Part shown: piece after piece, positions 43,262 to 51,567 of the stretch
Numbering within the stretch: the stretch's first letter is position 1
Layout of the letters: each line of letters begins with the position of its first letter
Assembly (NCBI GenBank): GCA_004298465.1
Contig: SCRT01000012.1
Span: 248,001 to 312,000 of the forward strand
Reading direction: 5' to 3'
Source of the DNA: Nevskiaceae bacterium
GTDB lineage: Bacteria; Pseudomonadota; Gammaproteobacteria; Nevskiales; Nevskiaceae
Length of the DNA stretch: 64,000 nt
Translations under genes and position numbers: made by a program
Notes under the pieces: model-generated
The model's database searches: none
Seen by the model: the letters and a program-made list of their open reading frames with translations, nothing else
Told to the model about the DNA's origin: nothing

Positions 43262-44420
43262 CCTCGCCGTGAACCTCCCTCTGGCGTTGTACGTGCATTT
43301 CCCGTGGTGTGTGCGGAAATGCCCGTATTGCGACTTCAACTCGCACGTCGCCGCCGGCGGAATTCCGGAAGATGCCTACGTCGAAGCGCTGCTGCGTGAT
43401 CTGGATTTCGAACTGCGGGAAGCGCCCGAAACGCGGCCGCTGGTGTCGATCTTCCTCGGCGGCGGCACGCCCAGCCTGTTCAGCGACCGCGCTGTCGGCA
43501 CGCTGCTGGAGGCGGTGGCGAAACGGCTGGCCTTTGCGCCCGGCATCGAGATCACGCTGGAAGCGAACCCCGGTACCGTGGACGCCGGGCATTTCCGCGG
43601 CTACCGCGCCGCGGGCGTGAACCGCCTGTCGGTCGGCGTGCAGAGCTTCGACGATGCACAACTCAAGCGCCTGGGACGCATCCACGACCGCCGTGCGGCA
43701 CAGGTGGCCGTGGACGTGGCGCGTGCCGCGGGCTTCGACAACCTGAACCTCGACCTGATGTTTGCCCTGCCGCAACAGACGCTGGGCGCGGCATGCGACG
43801 ATCTGCGCGCCGCCATCGCGTGCGCGCCGGAACATCTGTCGTGGTACCAGCTCACTATCGAACCCGGCACGATTTTCGGCGCGCGCCCGCCGAAGCTACC
43901 GGACAACGAAGCGGCCTGGGCCATCCAGCAGGCCGGGCAGGCGGTGCTTGCAGAAGCCGGATTTGCCCAGTACGAAGTGTCGGCCTATGCCCGCGCCGGG
44001 CAGCGCTGCCAACACAACCTGAATTACTGGACGTTTGGTGACTACCTCGCGATCGGTGCCGGTGCCCACGCCAAGCGCTCGCAGCCCGGCGAGCACGCGC
44101 TGCAGGTGACGCGCCGGGCGCGACGCCGCAGCCCGCAGGCCTATCTGGACCTGGCGGGCAGCAAGGCGGCGCTCGACAGTGTGCGCCGGGTCGGCGCGGA
44201 CGAATTGCCTTTCGAGTACACCATGAACGCGCTACGCCTGAACGATGGGTTCCAGCTCGTAGACTTCGAGCGCGGAACCGGGCTTGCGGCTGCAGCGCTG
44301 GACGCGCCGTTGGCGCAGGCCCGCCGCCTGGGGCTGATCATCGAGGCGGCAGACAACGTACGACCGAGCGCGTTCGGCCTTGCACACCTCAACGATCTGC
44401 TGGAGTTGTTCCTGCCGTAG
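43248..44420 (+). CDS. hemW: HemW-like radical SAM protein (heme chaperone)
   Basis: The 390-residue protein carries the radical-SAM Cys motif CVRKCPYCDF (CX3CX2C) close to the N-terminus. GGGTPSLFS, EANPGTVD, VNRLSVGVQSFDD and the C-terminal HemW domain (HNLNYWTFGDYLAIGAGAH) follow. The CX3CX2C spacing and lack of the HemN N-terminal extension separate it from coproporphyrinogen III dehydrogenase. HemW delivers heme to membrane proteins such as respiratory cytochromes. The start overlaps the antiporter gene; starting at the second possible residue MLRTSLAVN or slightly later would not change the domain. In many bacteria hemW lies near rdgB, which is absent here. Confidence 0.93.
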   Translation: MLRTSLAVNLPLALYVHFPWCVRKCPYCDFNSHVAAGGIPEDAYVEALLRDLDFELREAPETRPLVSIFLGGGTPSLFSDRAVGTLLEAVAKRLAFAPGIEITLEANPGTVDAGHFRGYRAAGVNRLSVGVQSFDDAQLKRLGRIHDRRAAQVAVDVARAAGFDNLNLDLMFALPQQTLGAACDDLRAAIACAPEHLSWYQLTIEPGTIFGARPPKLPDNEAAWAIQQAGQAVLAEAGFAQYEVSAYARAGQRCQHNLNYWTFGDYLAIGAGAHAKRSQPGEHALQVTRRARRRSPQAYLDLAGSKAALDSVRRVGADELPFEYTMNALRLNDGFQLVDFERGTGLAAAALDAPLAQARRLGLIIEAADNVRPSAFGLAHLNDLLELFLP

Positions 44421-44518
44421 CGTCATTGTTGCAAGCGACTTGAGCAACAATGAATCTTGTCTCCGGCGAACAGTCCAAAATACATCAAGAATCTGATGTG
44501 AAGAATTGCGAGAAACCC

Positions 44519-45328
44519 ATGAATTCGAACTTGCGCTGGAATCTGGAAGATGCGCCGTGGGCGCAACTGCGCGCGGAGCGCCTCACCGACAATGCCGCGT
44601 GGCGCTACCTGTTGTGTAGCGCGTCGTTCATCGAGATCACCACCGACCTGTATACCCAGGCGCTGCTGGACTATTTCGCTGACGACGCCGATGTCGCCGG
44701 CTGGCTGCGTGATGAATGGGAAGGCCAGGAGCTGCAGCATGGCCGTGCGCTGCGGGCCTATGTCGAGCATGTATGGCCGGATTTCGACTGGCCGCGCGTC
44801 TACGCCGCGTTTCGTGCCGAATATGCACCGCTTATCAGCGCCGAAGCGCTGATGCCGAAGCACAGCCTGGAAATGGTGGCGCGCTGCGTCGTCGAAATGG
44901 GCACTTCAACGTATTACACGGCCTTGAACCGCGCCACGGACGAGCCGGTGCTCAAGTGGCTGACCCAACGCATCTACGAAGACGAGATCGCCCACTACAA
45001 GCATTTTCTGCGCTACTTCCAGGCCTGGCGCGACCGGGACGGTGCTTCGCGTCGCGAGATCGCCCTGACACTGTGGCGGCGGCTGAAGATGATCGAGGCG
45101 GAAGATTCCTGGGTCGTGACCAAGCATGTACATGCTGCGCTGTACCCCGGCGAAGCCTGGGACGACCGGGTATACCGCGCCGTCATCGCGGATTGCCGGC
45201 GAACCGTGGCCGCGCATTTCCCGCACCGCATGTCGGTGAAGATGCTGCTGCACCCGCTGGACGTGGGGCCGCGCATGCAACGGCTGCTGATTCCACCGTT
45301 GACCGGGGTGGCGCGGCTGGTGGCTTGA
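44519..45328 (+). CDS. Ferritin-like/di-iron helical protein
   Basis: This is a 269-residue helical protein with two Glu-rich helices containing iron-ligand patterns: EWEGQELQHGRAL (ExxH) and YEDEIAHYKHFLRYF (ExxH). An additional Glu lies in CSASFIEITTDLYTQAL and CVVEMGTSTYYTAL. The set matches a four-helix di-iron carboxylate site like those in acyl-ACP desaturases and ferritin-like oxidoreductases. It is shorter and diverged, so the reaction is unknown. The ATG at 44519 (weak GAG upstream) is preferred to one at 44450, whose extra 23 residues look non-coding. Confidence 0.75.
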   Translation: MNSNLRWNLEDAPWAQLRAERLTDNAAWRYLLCSASFIEITTDLYTQALLDYFADDADVAGWLRDEWEGQELQHGRALRAYVEHVWPDFDWPRVYAAFRAEYAPLISAEALMPKHSLEMVARCVVEMGTSTYYTALNRATDEPVLKWLTQRIYEDEIAHYKHFLRYFQAWRDRDGASRREIALTLWRRLKMIEAEDSWVVTKHVHAALYPGEAWDDRVYRAVIADCRRTVAAHFPHRMSVKMLLHPLDVGPRMQRLLIPPLTGVARLVA

Positions 45329-45632
45329 GCGATCGGAGATCACGCGAGCGGTGAGCGACGGAAAGAGCCGCCACCGCCAAGCTTCGCCATACTCTTTGTC
45401 GCCGGCAGGCCGGCTCCTGCAAGTGCTTGTCATTGCACGCGGTTTTGTCTGCAGGAGCGTGCCCGCACGCGACCAACACGGGCCGGCAGGGTGATGTGGA
45501 AGCATGGACGCCAGCGCCAGCGCCAGCGCCAGCGCCGCGGCGGTAAGCGGCGAAAGATGCTGGAACTCATCGCTGTCGATGACGCGTTTTTCTTGCGGCC
45601 GCTCGTCGCTCACCGGCCGTGATGCAGCGGCC
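45329..45632. other. 304-bp intergenic region with REP-like element and microsatellite
   Basis: The convergent gap between the ferritin-like gene and the Crp/Fnr gene holds the REP-like inverted pair at 45398-45473 and a perfect fourfold CCAGCG tandem repeat at 45511-45534. No gene is supported in it. Confidence 0.6.
45398..45473. repeat. REP-like inverted pair, copy A
   Basis: The element begins GTCGCCGGCAGGCCGGCTCC and ends with TGCAGGAGCGTGCCCGCACG followed by CGAC. Each half is an imperfect palindrome bounded by GTCGC/GCGAC and CTCCTGCA/TGCAGGAG, and the halves face each other around a central spacer of about 30 bp. This is the arrangement of REP pairs (BIMEs). A second copy is at 48058-48128. 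Confidence 0.7.
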
Positions 45633-46346
45633 TCAGAAATGTGCTCGTCGCTGCAGGGCCGGGAAGTCGCGGATCGTGACAGTGGCACCGGCGACTTCGA
45701 TGAGGCCGCCGTCGGTCAGGCGCCGGAACGCGCGTGACAGGGTTTCCGGCGCTAGTCCGAGTTCGGCGGCGATCAGCACTTTCGCCACCGGCAGCTTCAA
45801 CACCGACTGGTCGTGCGGACCGCGGTCGTGCAGTCCCAGCAGGTAGCGCGCCACGCGCGCGCTGGAACTGTGCAGCGTCAGCATCTCGATCTCGTCCCAG
45901 TGCGCGTAGATGCGCTTGACCATCTGCTGCATCACGGCGCGGCAGGTATCGCCGGAAGCTTCCAGCAACGCGAGATAGGGTGAACGCTCCACGGCGATCA
46001 CCCGGGTATGGCCGATCGCCTCCGCGTGCACCGGGTAGTGCGGTGGGTCGGAAAACAGCACGCTTTCCGCGAAACCCTGCCCGGCGCGCGCCAGGCGCAT
46101 GATCTTTTCCAGCCCCTGGGCCGAGTCGCGGAACAGTTTGATGCTGCCCTCGCACACCACATAGAACTCGCTCGCGCTCTCGCCCTGCGAGAACAGGCGC
46201 TCGCTGCTGCGCAGGGTGCGTTCGTGGACGTGGCGCTGGATCGCCTGCCACTGGGCGTTGTCCAGCGCCGCGAACAGGTAGTGCCCGCGCAGTGTCTCAA
46301 GTGCGGTCCGGGGAGAGGCTACCGTGTAGCGCGCCGACGTGTTCAT
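45633..46346 (-). CDS. Crp/Fnr family transcriptional regulator (Dnr/NnrR-like)
   Basis: The 237-residue regulator has an N-terminal cyclic-nucleotide-type beta-barrel (about 20-125, with LFSQGESASEFYVVCEGSIKL) and a dimerisation helix. The C-terminal winged helix has its recognition region at VLIAAELGLAPETLSRAF RRLTDGG. It lacks the N-terminal Cys cluster of oxygen-sensing FNR, which puts it nearer the heme- or NO-responsive Dnr/NnrR groups. The gene follows nnrS by 7 bp on the same strand, supporting a role in nitric oxide response. The preferred start is the ATG at 46346; an upstream frame start at 46376 overlaps nnrS. Confidence 0.9.
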   Translation of the reverse strand: MNTSARYTVASPRTALETLRGHYLFAALDNAQWQAIQRHVHERTLRSSERLFSQGESASEFYVVCEGSIKLFRDSAQGLEKIMRLARAGQGFAESVLFSDPPHYPVHAEAIGHTRVIAVERSPYLALLEASGDTCRAVMQQMVKRIYAHWDEIEMLTLHSSSARVARYLLGLHDRGPHDQSVLKLPVAKVLIAAELGLAPETLSRAFRRLTDGGLIEVAGATVTIRDFPALQRRAHF

Positions 46347-46353
46347 GCGCGGC

Positions 46354-47502
46354 TCATGCGCCAGACGTGCGGCCACGCACCAGCAGCGGACCGACGGCAG
46401 CGAGATAGATCAGGTAGGCGGCAACCCAAGCACAGGCGGCAGCTGGCCACCAGCCCGGCCCGCCGGCCAGGCGCAGCAATGCCGCGACACTGGGCAGCAG
46501 GAAGGCGACGGTCAGCGCCTTGCTGGCCTGGATTGGCACGCCGCTGTGGCCCTGGGCTACGCGCGTCATCATCGCCAGCGACAACGTGCCGAGCGCACCG
46601 ACAGTAATCCCATGTAGAGAGGCATGAACGCCGGGCCCGGCCCACGCTGCGCCGAAGGCGCCGAGCAACGCCAGCCCGCGCAGTGCCAGCCCGATCACCA
46701 GCCACAGGTAGCCAAGGTGCAGCGACCACAGCATCGGTTCGTTCAGCCCGCGCCAGCCGTGCCACGCACCGAGCCGGATGCCGGCCAGCAGCGCGAGCAC
46801 GAGGAACAGCGCGCCCTGCACGGGCGCCGGAACGGACAGGATGTCGGTAACCAGCACAAGCGCAGCGCCGACGTTGACCGCAATCGACAGCGCTGGCCAA
46901 TTTTGTGGCGCCATGCGCGGGATCTTGCGGCCGCTGAAGAAGGGAATGACACGGCCACCGATCGCGATCATCAGGATCGTGATCCAGTCCACCGTCCACA
47001 CCAGCGCGTCGCTGGCCAGCGGGCTGTGACGCTGGGCCGCGATCAGGAAGATCGCATCCAGCGCCGTATAGCTCGCCAGCAGCACGATGACGAAATAGTT
47101 GCGTGTGTTGCGCTTCAGCGCGATGACGCGCGCCACCATCGCCAGCAGGATCGCCAGCCACCCCAGGTCGAGAACCGTCGCCAGCCACAGCGGCGCATTG
47201 ACGAGAAAAGCGATGCGGGCCGCGAGCCATGCCACGAACAGGAGTGCGAGCGTCGCCGGCGTCGTCGTGGCCATGCCGGTCCAGCTCGCCGAAGCGGTCA
47301 GCAGGAAGCCCGAGATCAGTGCGCCGGCGAAGCCGAACAGCAGCGCGTGCCCATGCCAGAGCGGTGAAGGTAACGGCGAAGGCGGCAGCCAGCCCAGATG
47401 CAGGAACACCGCCCACAACAGCATGCCGAGCGCGGAAAACGCGGCGGCACCCATAAACATCGGACGGAACGGGTACAAGGGGCGGTTTGCGGTCGCGTTC
47501 AT
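46354..47502 (-). CDS. nnrS: NnrS family heme/copper membrane protein
   Basis: This 382-residue protein has about 12 membrane helices. The NnrS signature is present: FRPMFMGAAAFSALGMLLW, HLGWLPPSPLPSPLWHGHALLFGFAGALISGFLLTA with two His, IPFFSGRKIPRM, and the later SLHGITVGALGTLSLAMMTRVAQGHSG with His residues. NnrS is linked to denitrification and relieves nitrosative stress by limiting damage to iron-sulfur enzymes. A perfect FNR-type palindrome lies 53 bp upstream of the start. The Crp/Fnr-family gene follows directly. No nitrite or nitric oxide reductase gene is in the window. Confidence 0.94.
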   Translation of the reverse strand: MNATANRPLYPFRPMFMGAAAFSALGMLLWAVFLHLGWLPPSPLPSPLWHGHALLFGFAGALISGFLLTASASWTGMATTTPATLALLFVAWLAARIAFLVNAPLWLATVLDLGWLAILLAMVARVIALKRNTRNYFVIVLLASYTALDAIFLIAAQRHSPLASDALVWTVDWITILMIAIGGRVIPFFSGRKIPRMAPQNWPALSIAVNVGAALVLVTDILSVPAPVQGALFLVLALLAGIRLGAWHGWRGLNEPMLWSLHLGYLWLVIGLALRGLALLGAFGAAWAGPGVHASLHGITVGALGTLSLAMMTRVAQGHSGVPIQASKALTVAFLLPSVAALLRLAGGPGWWPAAACAWVAAYLIYLAAVGPLLVRGRTSGA

Positions 47503-47554
47503 GGTGCATCCCTGGAACTTGGTGTCAGTGTGGGCGGGTGTAGGAGGTCAAGCC

Positions 47555-47568
47555 TTGACGATGGTCAA
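47555..47568. promoter_or_regulatory. FNR/Dnr-type binding site
   Basis: TTGACGATGGTCAA is a perfect palindrome of the form TTGAC-N4-GTCAA, matching the Crp/Fnr-family consensus TTGAT-N4-ATCAA closely. It lies between the divergent nnrS (start 47502) and the CMD-family gene (start 47623) and could be used by the regulator encoded downstream of nnrS. Confidence 0.75.
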
Positions 47569-47622
47569 TCCTAACCGGGTAGCGTGTGCGATGATGGTCG
47601 TACACATTTCAAGGAGACAGCC

Positions 47623-47970
47623 ATGGCAGAAGACATGTACCCCCCGCCGGGCGGAGAACTGGGCCATTACCGGCGCGAACTGGCGCCGGAGACGCTCAAG
47701 GCCTTCCACGCATTCAGCCAGCAGGTATTCAGCGCCGGTGAGCTGGATGTCAAGACCAAGCAGTTGATCGCCGTTGCCGTTGCGCATGTCACGCAGTGTC
47801 CGTATTGCATTCGCGGCCACGTCGACGGCGCGCTGAAGGCCGGCGCCACCGACAAGCAGATCATGGAAGCGATCTGGGTCGCCTCCGAAATGCGTGCCGG
47901 CGGTGCCTATGCGCACTCCAGCCTCGCGCTCGACGAGATCCGCCGGCAGCAGGCGAAAGCGGGCGGATGA
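47623..47970 (+). CDS. Carboxymuconolactone decarboxylase (AhpD-like) family protein
   Basis: This is a 115-residue helical protein with the redox motif CPYCIRGH (Cys 59 and 62, His 66) of AhpD-like alkylhydroperoxidase core proteins. LDVKTKQLIAVAVAHVTQ precedes it and MEAIWVASEMRAGGAYAHS follows. The CxxC plus His suggest thiol peroxidase or disulfide-reductase chemistry rather than a true decarboxylase. A strong AAGGAG site precedes the ATG. It is divergent from nnrS and shares the FNR-type site, so it may be part of the same NO or low-oxygen response. Confidence 0.9.
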   Translation: MAEDMYPPPGGELGHYRRELAPETLKAFHAFSQQVFSAGELDVKTKQLIAVAVAHVTQCPYCIRGHVDGALKAGATDKQIMEAIWVASEMRAGGAYAHSSLALDEIRRQQAKAGG

Positions 47971-48426
47971 AAGCAAGCGGGAAGCGGCCAAGAGATGGCG
48001 CGGTGCTTTCCCCGCGGCTCACTGCTTCCCGTCCGCCCAGCTGCCAGTTCGCTACCCGTCGCCTGCAGGCCAGCTCCTACACGTGCCTGAATTGGAGATG
48101 TTTCTGTAGGAGCGCGCCTGCGCGCGACAAGACCTGGGCCGGGATCGGAGATTTGATCAGTAAGCGGTAAGTAGTGAGCAGTGATCGACCGGAACACGGT
48201 GCGGCATTTTGGGATTGGGATTCGGGATTCGCAAAAGACGGCACGTCGATCTCCAATCGTCCGGTAACGGCACCACGGTTCATCGGCTGGTCGCCCGTTT
48301 ACGGTTGCCTGCGCGCATGACCGTCGCCAATGACGGCACTGTGAATTCCCCTCCTCTGGAGGGGCGGCTGCCTGAAGGTGGACAGAGTGGTTGCCGGGTG
48401 TGGCAGGATTGCCATTCCCCGCTCCC
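47971..48426. other. 456-bp intergenic region with REP-like element
   Basis: The convergent gap between the CMD-family gene and cls holds no supported gene. It contains the REP-like pair at 48058-48128 and a GGGATT-rich stretch near 48211-48230 (TTGGGATTGGGATTCGGG), of a kind I associate with Xanthomonadales intergenic DNA. A GGAGGGGCGGCTGCC stretch near 48356 also looks like dispersed non-coding repeat sequence. Confidence 0.6.
48058..48128. repeat. REP-like inverted pair, copy B
   Basis: The element starts GTCGCCTGCAGGCCAGCTCC and ends TGTAGGAGCGCGCCTGCGCG followed by CGAC. It has the same design as the copy at 45398: two facing palindromes bounded by GTCGC and GCGAC with a central spacer. 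Divergence between the copies is mostly in the spacer, as expected for REP doublets. Confidence 0.7.
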
Positions 48427-49830
48427 CTACAAATACGGCGAAAACAGCCAGAACACGCTGTCGCGCAGGCGCGCCGTGAGGGGGCGCTGCAGGTGGGCGG
48501 CGAGGTCGACGCGCTGCGAGCGGGCGCGGGATTCGTTGAAGACCTTTTCCAGCTCCGCGCACAGGCCGGGGTCGAAGACTTCCAGCCCAAGCTCGAAATT
48601 CAGCCGCAGGCTGCGCGGGTCGAGGTTGGCGGAGCCGACGAAGGAATAGACGCCGTCGACCATCAGCAGCTTGCTGTGGTCGAAGGGTTTGGGGCTGAAG
48701 TACAGGCGCACGCCCTGCTCCAGCAGGTAGCGCATGGCGTGGCGTGCAGCCCAGTCCACGTAGCGCAGGTTGCTGTGGTAGGGGAGTATCACTTCCACTT
48801 CCACGCCGCGCAGTGCGGCGGCTTGCAGTGCGGCGGCCAGTTCGCGCGGTGGCAGGAAGTAGGGCGTCATGATGTGGATCGTGCGGTGGGCGGCGGACAC
48901 AGCGCCGAGCAGCACCAGCACGAGCTTGTCGAGATCTTCGTCCGGCCCACCGCCAATGACGCGTGCGCGCGCATTGCCGGCGCGCTCTGGGGGTATTGGC
49001 AGTAGCAGCGACTCGCGCGTGGCGAAGGCCCAGTCACGGGCGAAGGTGGCGGCGAGCTGCACCACGACTGGCCCGTCGACGCGGAAATGCGTGTCACAGG
49101 TGCGCTTGCTGGCACGGCGAGCCAGATAGCTGTTGGAGATGTTCATGCCGCCGGTCCAGGCCACCGTGCCGTCCACGATCATCGTCTTGCGGTGGTTGCG
49201 CAGGTTCACGGACAGTGAGGGCGGCAGCAGCCGGGGGGGAAGGAAGCGCGCGGCGTCGATGCCGCGCCGGCGCATGCGTCCGACGGCATGTGGAAAGCTG
49301 TACCACTCCCCGAAGCCGTCCACCAGCACCTTCACCGACACGCCACGCGCCACCGCTGCTGCCAGCGCATCGAAGAACTTCCGGCACGCGCCGGCGGTGT
49401 CGAAGATGTAGCTGCCGATCCACAGGCTGTGCTGCGCGGCACTGACAGCGGCCAGCATCTGCGGATAGGCTGCTTCGGCATTGCGCAGCGGCTGCACCCG
49501 GTTGCCGCCCAGCAGCGGCAGCCCGCTGACCGCGCCGCCGATGCGCTGCAGCTGGATGAGGGGCAGGTCGTCGGAATGGCCGGGCAGAGCGCGGGGGCGC
49601 GGCACGCTCAGGCCGTGCAGCCGGCGCCCGTGCTGGGCGACGCGGTTGATGCCGAGCAGGCCGTAGGTGGCGGGGCCGAGAAAGGGCAGCAGCCAGCACA
49701 GCCCGATCCAGCCGAAGGCAGCGCGCGGATCGCGCTTGTTGAGCAGGACGTGCAGGGTGGTGGCTGTCGCCAGGAACAGATGTGCAAGGCCGAGCGCGGT
49801 TTGCCAGACGGTCGCCCAGTCGACGGTCAC
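48427..49830 (-). CDS. cls: Cardiolipin synthase, phospholipase D family
   Basis: The 467-residue inner-membrane enzyme joins two phosphatidylglycerols to cardiolipin. Two N-terminal membrane helices (about 8-28 and 38-58) precede two PLD domains. The first HKD motif is NLRNHRKTMIVDG followed by GGMN, and the second is PFDHSKLLMVDG followed by GSANLDPRS. The C-terminal RDSVFWLFSPYL is typical of bacterial cls. The start overlaps the stop of the endonuclease/phosphatase-family gene by four bases, so the two are co-translated, a linkage also seen in other proteobacteria. Confidence 0.94.
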   Translation of the reverse strand: MTVDWATVWQTALGLAHLFLATATTLHVLLNKRDPRAAFGWIGLCWLLPFLGPATYGLLGINRVAQHGRRLHGLSVPRPRALPGHSDDLPLIQLQRIGGAVSGLPLLGGNRVQPLRNAEAAYPQMLAAVSAAQHSLWIGSYIFDTAGACRKFFDALAAAVARGVSVKVLVDGFGEWYSFPHAVGRMRRRGIDAARFLPPRLLPPSLSVNLRNHRKTMIVDGTVAWTGGMNISNSYLARRASKRTCDTHFRVDGPVVVQLAATFARDWAFATRESLLLPIPPERAGNARARVIGGGPDEDLDKLVLVLLGAVSAAHRTIHIMTPYFLPPRELAAALQAAALRGVEVEVILPYHSNLRYVDWAARHAMRYLLEQGVRLYFSPKPFDHSKLLMVDGVYSFVGSANLDPRSLRLNFELGLEVFDPGLCAELEKVFNESRARSQRVDLAAHLQRPLTARLRDSVFWLFSPYL

Positions 49831-50591
49831 AGGCTGCGCACCAGCCGCGCTTCGAGCGGCAGGTGGTCGGACAGAGCCAGCGGCACGGCGCGCGCATCCA
49901 CGACTTCCAGCCCGGGCATGACGAGCACCTGGTCGAGGCTCTGGCGCGGATTCCAGCTGGGGAAGGTCAGCGGCGGGTCGGCCAGCGGGCGCAGGCCGGC
50001 GAAGCTCAGCGCCGCGTTGTGCTGCAGGCCCTCGTGGCGCTCGTTGAAGTCGCCGACGACCACTGCGCGCCGCCCGCGCAGATGCGTGGCGAGATAGGAA
50101 AGCTGGCGGGTGCGCGTGCCGTCGCCGAGCGCCATGTGCGTGACGACGACGGTGGTTGCGCCGAGGCTTTCTGGTTCGATGTCCACTTCCAGCATGCCGC
50201 GCCCGCGCACTCCGGGCAGCGCCTGGTGGCTGAAGCGCGCCACCGGCACGCGCGACAGGAAGCCGAGGCAGACGCGCGCCAGCGGCCCCATGTCGCGCGT
50301 CACGGCAAAGCCGTAGTAGGGGAAGTCCGCTTCAGCGGCCAGCCATTCCACGAGGTTGCGGCGTCGTGTTCGCACGCTCCCGGCATCTGCTTCCTGCAGC
50401 GCCACGAAGTCGTAGTCGCGCATCAGCGTCGCGAGGCTTTCGACGTTGTCCGCGCGTTCGCGCGTCGGCAGCACGTAGCGCCAGGCGCCGGTCACGTAGT
50501 CGCGGTAGCGGTGCGTGGCGAGCCCGGCCTGGATGTTGAAGCTCAGCAGGCGGAACGCCGGGTGTGCAGCGGTGGCAATGCCGTCGGCCAC
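49827..50591 (-). CDS. Endonuclease/exonuclease/phosphatase family protein
   Basis: The 254-residue protein has the EEP fold. The family metal and catalytic residues are in RLLSFNIQAG (Asn), DFVALQEADAG (Glu), VTHMALGD (His), VVGDFNERH (Asp-Asn) and LALSDHLPLEA (Asp-His). It may be a phosphodiesterase acting on lipids or nucleic acids; the overlap with cls suggests a membrane-lipid role, but this is inference. No signal peptide is evident. The upstream PAS gene stops only 2 bp before its start. Confidence 0.9.
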   Translation of the reverse strand: MADGIATAAHPAFRLLSFNIQAGLATHRYRDYVTGAWRYVLPTRERADNVESLATLMRDYDFVALQEADAGSVRTRRRNLVEWLAAEADFPYYGFAVTRDMGPLARVCLGFLSRVPVARFSHQALPGVRGRGMLEVDIEPESLGATTVVVTHMALGDGTRTRQLSYLATHLRGRRAVVVGDFNERHEGLQHNAALSFAGLRPLADPPLTFPSWNPRQSLDQVLVMPGLEVVDARAVPLALSDHLPLEARLVRSL

Positions 50592-50592
50592 G

Positions 50593-51045
50593 TCAGTGCG
50601 CCTCCAGTTCCTTCAGGCGGGCGCGCAGCGCGTGTTCTTCCTGCCAGCGCTCGGTTTCATCGCGCACGATGGCAGCAATCGCCGTGACCTTGTGGGCAGC
50701 GTCGAACAGCAGCGTGACGGTGAACGCGATCGACAGCTTGCGCCCGTCCTTGTGCAGCGCCGGTACGCGCAGTACCTGGGCGCCGTAGCGGGTGATGCCG
50801 GTTTCCATGGTGTGGTGAAAGCCGGTGGAATGGCGTGTGCGGAAGCGCTCCGGAATGATGATCGAGAGCTTCACTCCGAGCGCTTCCTCCGGCGTGAAGC
50901 CGAAGATGCGCGTGGCCGCCGCGTTCCAGTAGAGGATGTTCTCGCCAGTATCCGCGACGATGATGCCGTCTCCGGCATTCGCGACGAGTGCGGCGAGATC
51001 GACCGCCTGTGCCATGGCCTGTCTCTGGATAATGTGGAAGTTCAT
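50593..51045 (-). CDS. Single PAS-domain protein
   Basis: This 150-residue protein consists of one PAS domain. ALVANAGDGIIVADTGENILYWNAA starts it, RIFGFTPEEALG follows, then HTMETGITRYG and LHKDGRKLSIAFTVTLLFD. The end is a charged helix WQEEHALRARLKELEAH that may form a coiled coil. No output domain is attached, so it must signal by protein contact if at all. The start at 51045 or the ATG at 51015 are both possible. It sits between coaD and the EEP-family gene on the same strand. Confidence 0.8.
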   Translation of the reverse strand: MNFHIIQRQAMAQAVDLAALVANAGDGIIVADTGENILYWNAAATRIFGFTPEEALGVKLSIIIPERFRTRHSTGFHHTMETGITRYGAQVLRVPALHKDGRKLSIAFTVTLLFDAAHKVTAIAAIVRDETERWQEEHALRARLKELEAH

Positions 51046-51066
51046 TATGCCGGGTGGTGCCGGGCC

Positions 51067-51567
51067 TCATGCCTTGCGGGGTTTGCGGCGGCCGAAGCGC
51101 TCCAGCAGGTCCGGCGCCACGGCTTTCGGCACCAGCTTGCCGACCGGCGCGCCGAGGTGGGTGAGCTCGCGCACCAGCGACGACGACAGGTGCGCGTATT
51201 TCGGCGACGGCGCCAGCATCACGGTATCGAGCGCGGGATAGAGGTCGCGGTTCATCACCGCCATTTGCTTTTCATAGTCCACGTCACCGACCGTGCGCAC
51301 GCCGCGCACCAGAACCGTCACGCCGTTTTCGCGTGCGAAGTCCACCACCAGCCCTTCGAAACCCAGTACTTCGACGTTCTTGAGCTCAGCCGCCGCCCGC
51401 TGCACAAGTTCGCAGCGCTCTTCCAGCGTGAACGCCGGGCGCTTGGAGGGATTCAACCCGACTGCCACGATCAGTTTCGGGAACATGTGCGAGGCGCGCT
51501 CGATGATGTCCAGGTGCCCGAGCGTGGGCGGGTCGAAAGTACCGCTGTAGGCCGCGATTACGGTCAT
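51067..51567 (-). CDS. coaD: Phosphopantetheine adenylyltransferase
   Basis: The 166-residue enzyme adenylates 4'-phosphopantetheine to dephospho-CoA. The nucleotidyltransferase motif is YSGTFDPPTLGHLDIIERA, then VGLNPSKRPAFTLEER, VRGVRTVGDVDYEKQMA and the second motif YAHLSSSLVRE. The start ATG overlaps the stop of rsmD by four bases, the common rsmD-coaD arrangement. About ten basic residues at the C-terminus are extra but within family variation. Confidence 0.96.
   Translation of the reverse strand: MTVIAAYSGTFDPPTLGHLDIIERASHMFPKLIVAVGLNPSKRPAFTLEERCELVQRAAAELKNVEVLGFEGLVVDFARENGVTVLVRGVRTVGDVDYEKQMAVMNRDLYPALDTVMLAPSPKYAHLSSSLVRELTHLGAPVGKLVPKAVAPDLLERFGRRKPRKA

Noticed and set aside
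45511..45534. Four CCAGCG units as part of a CRISPR or functional tandem array
   Set aside because: A 6-bp unit repeated four times is a simple microsatellite. There are no spacers, and no CRISPR array or cas gene was seen anywhere in the window.
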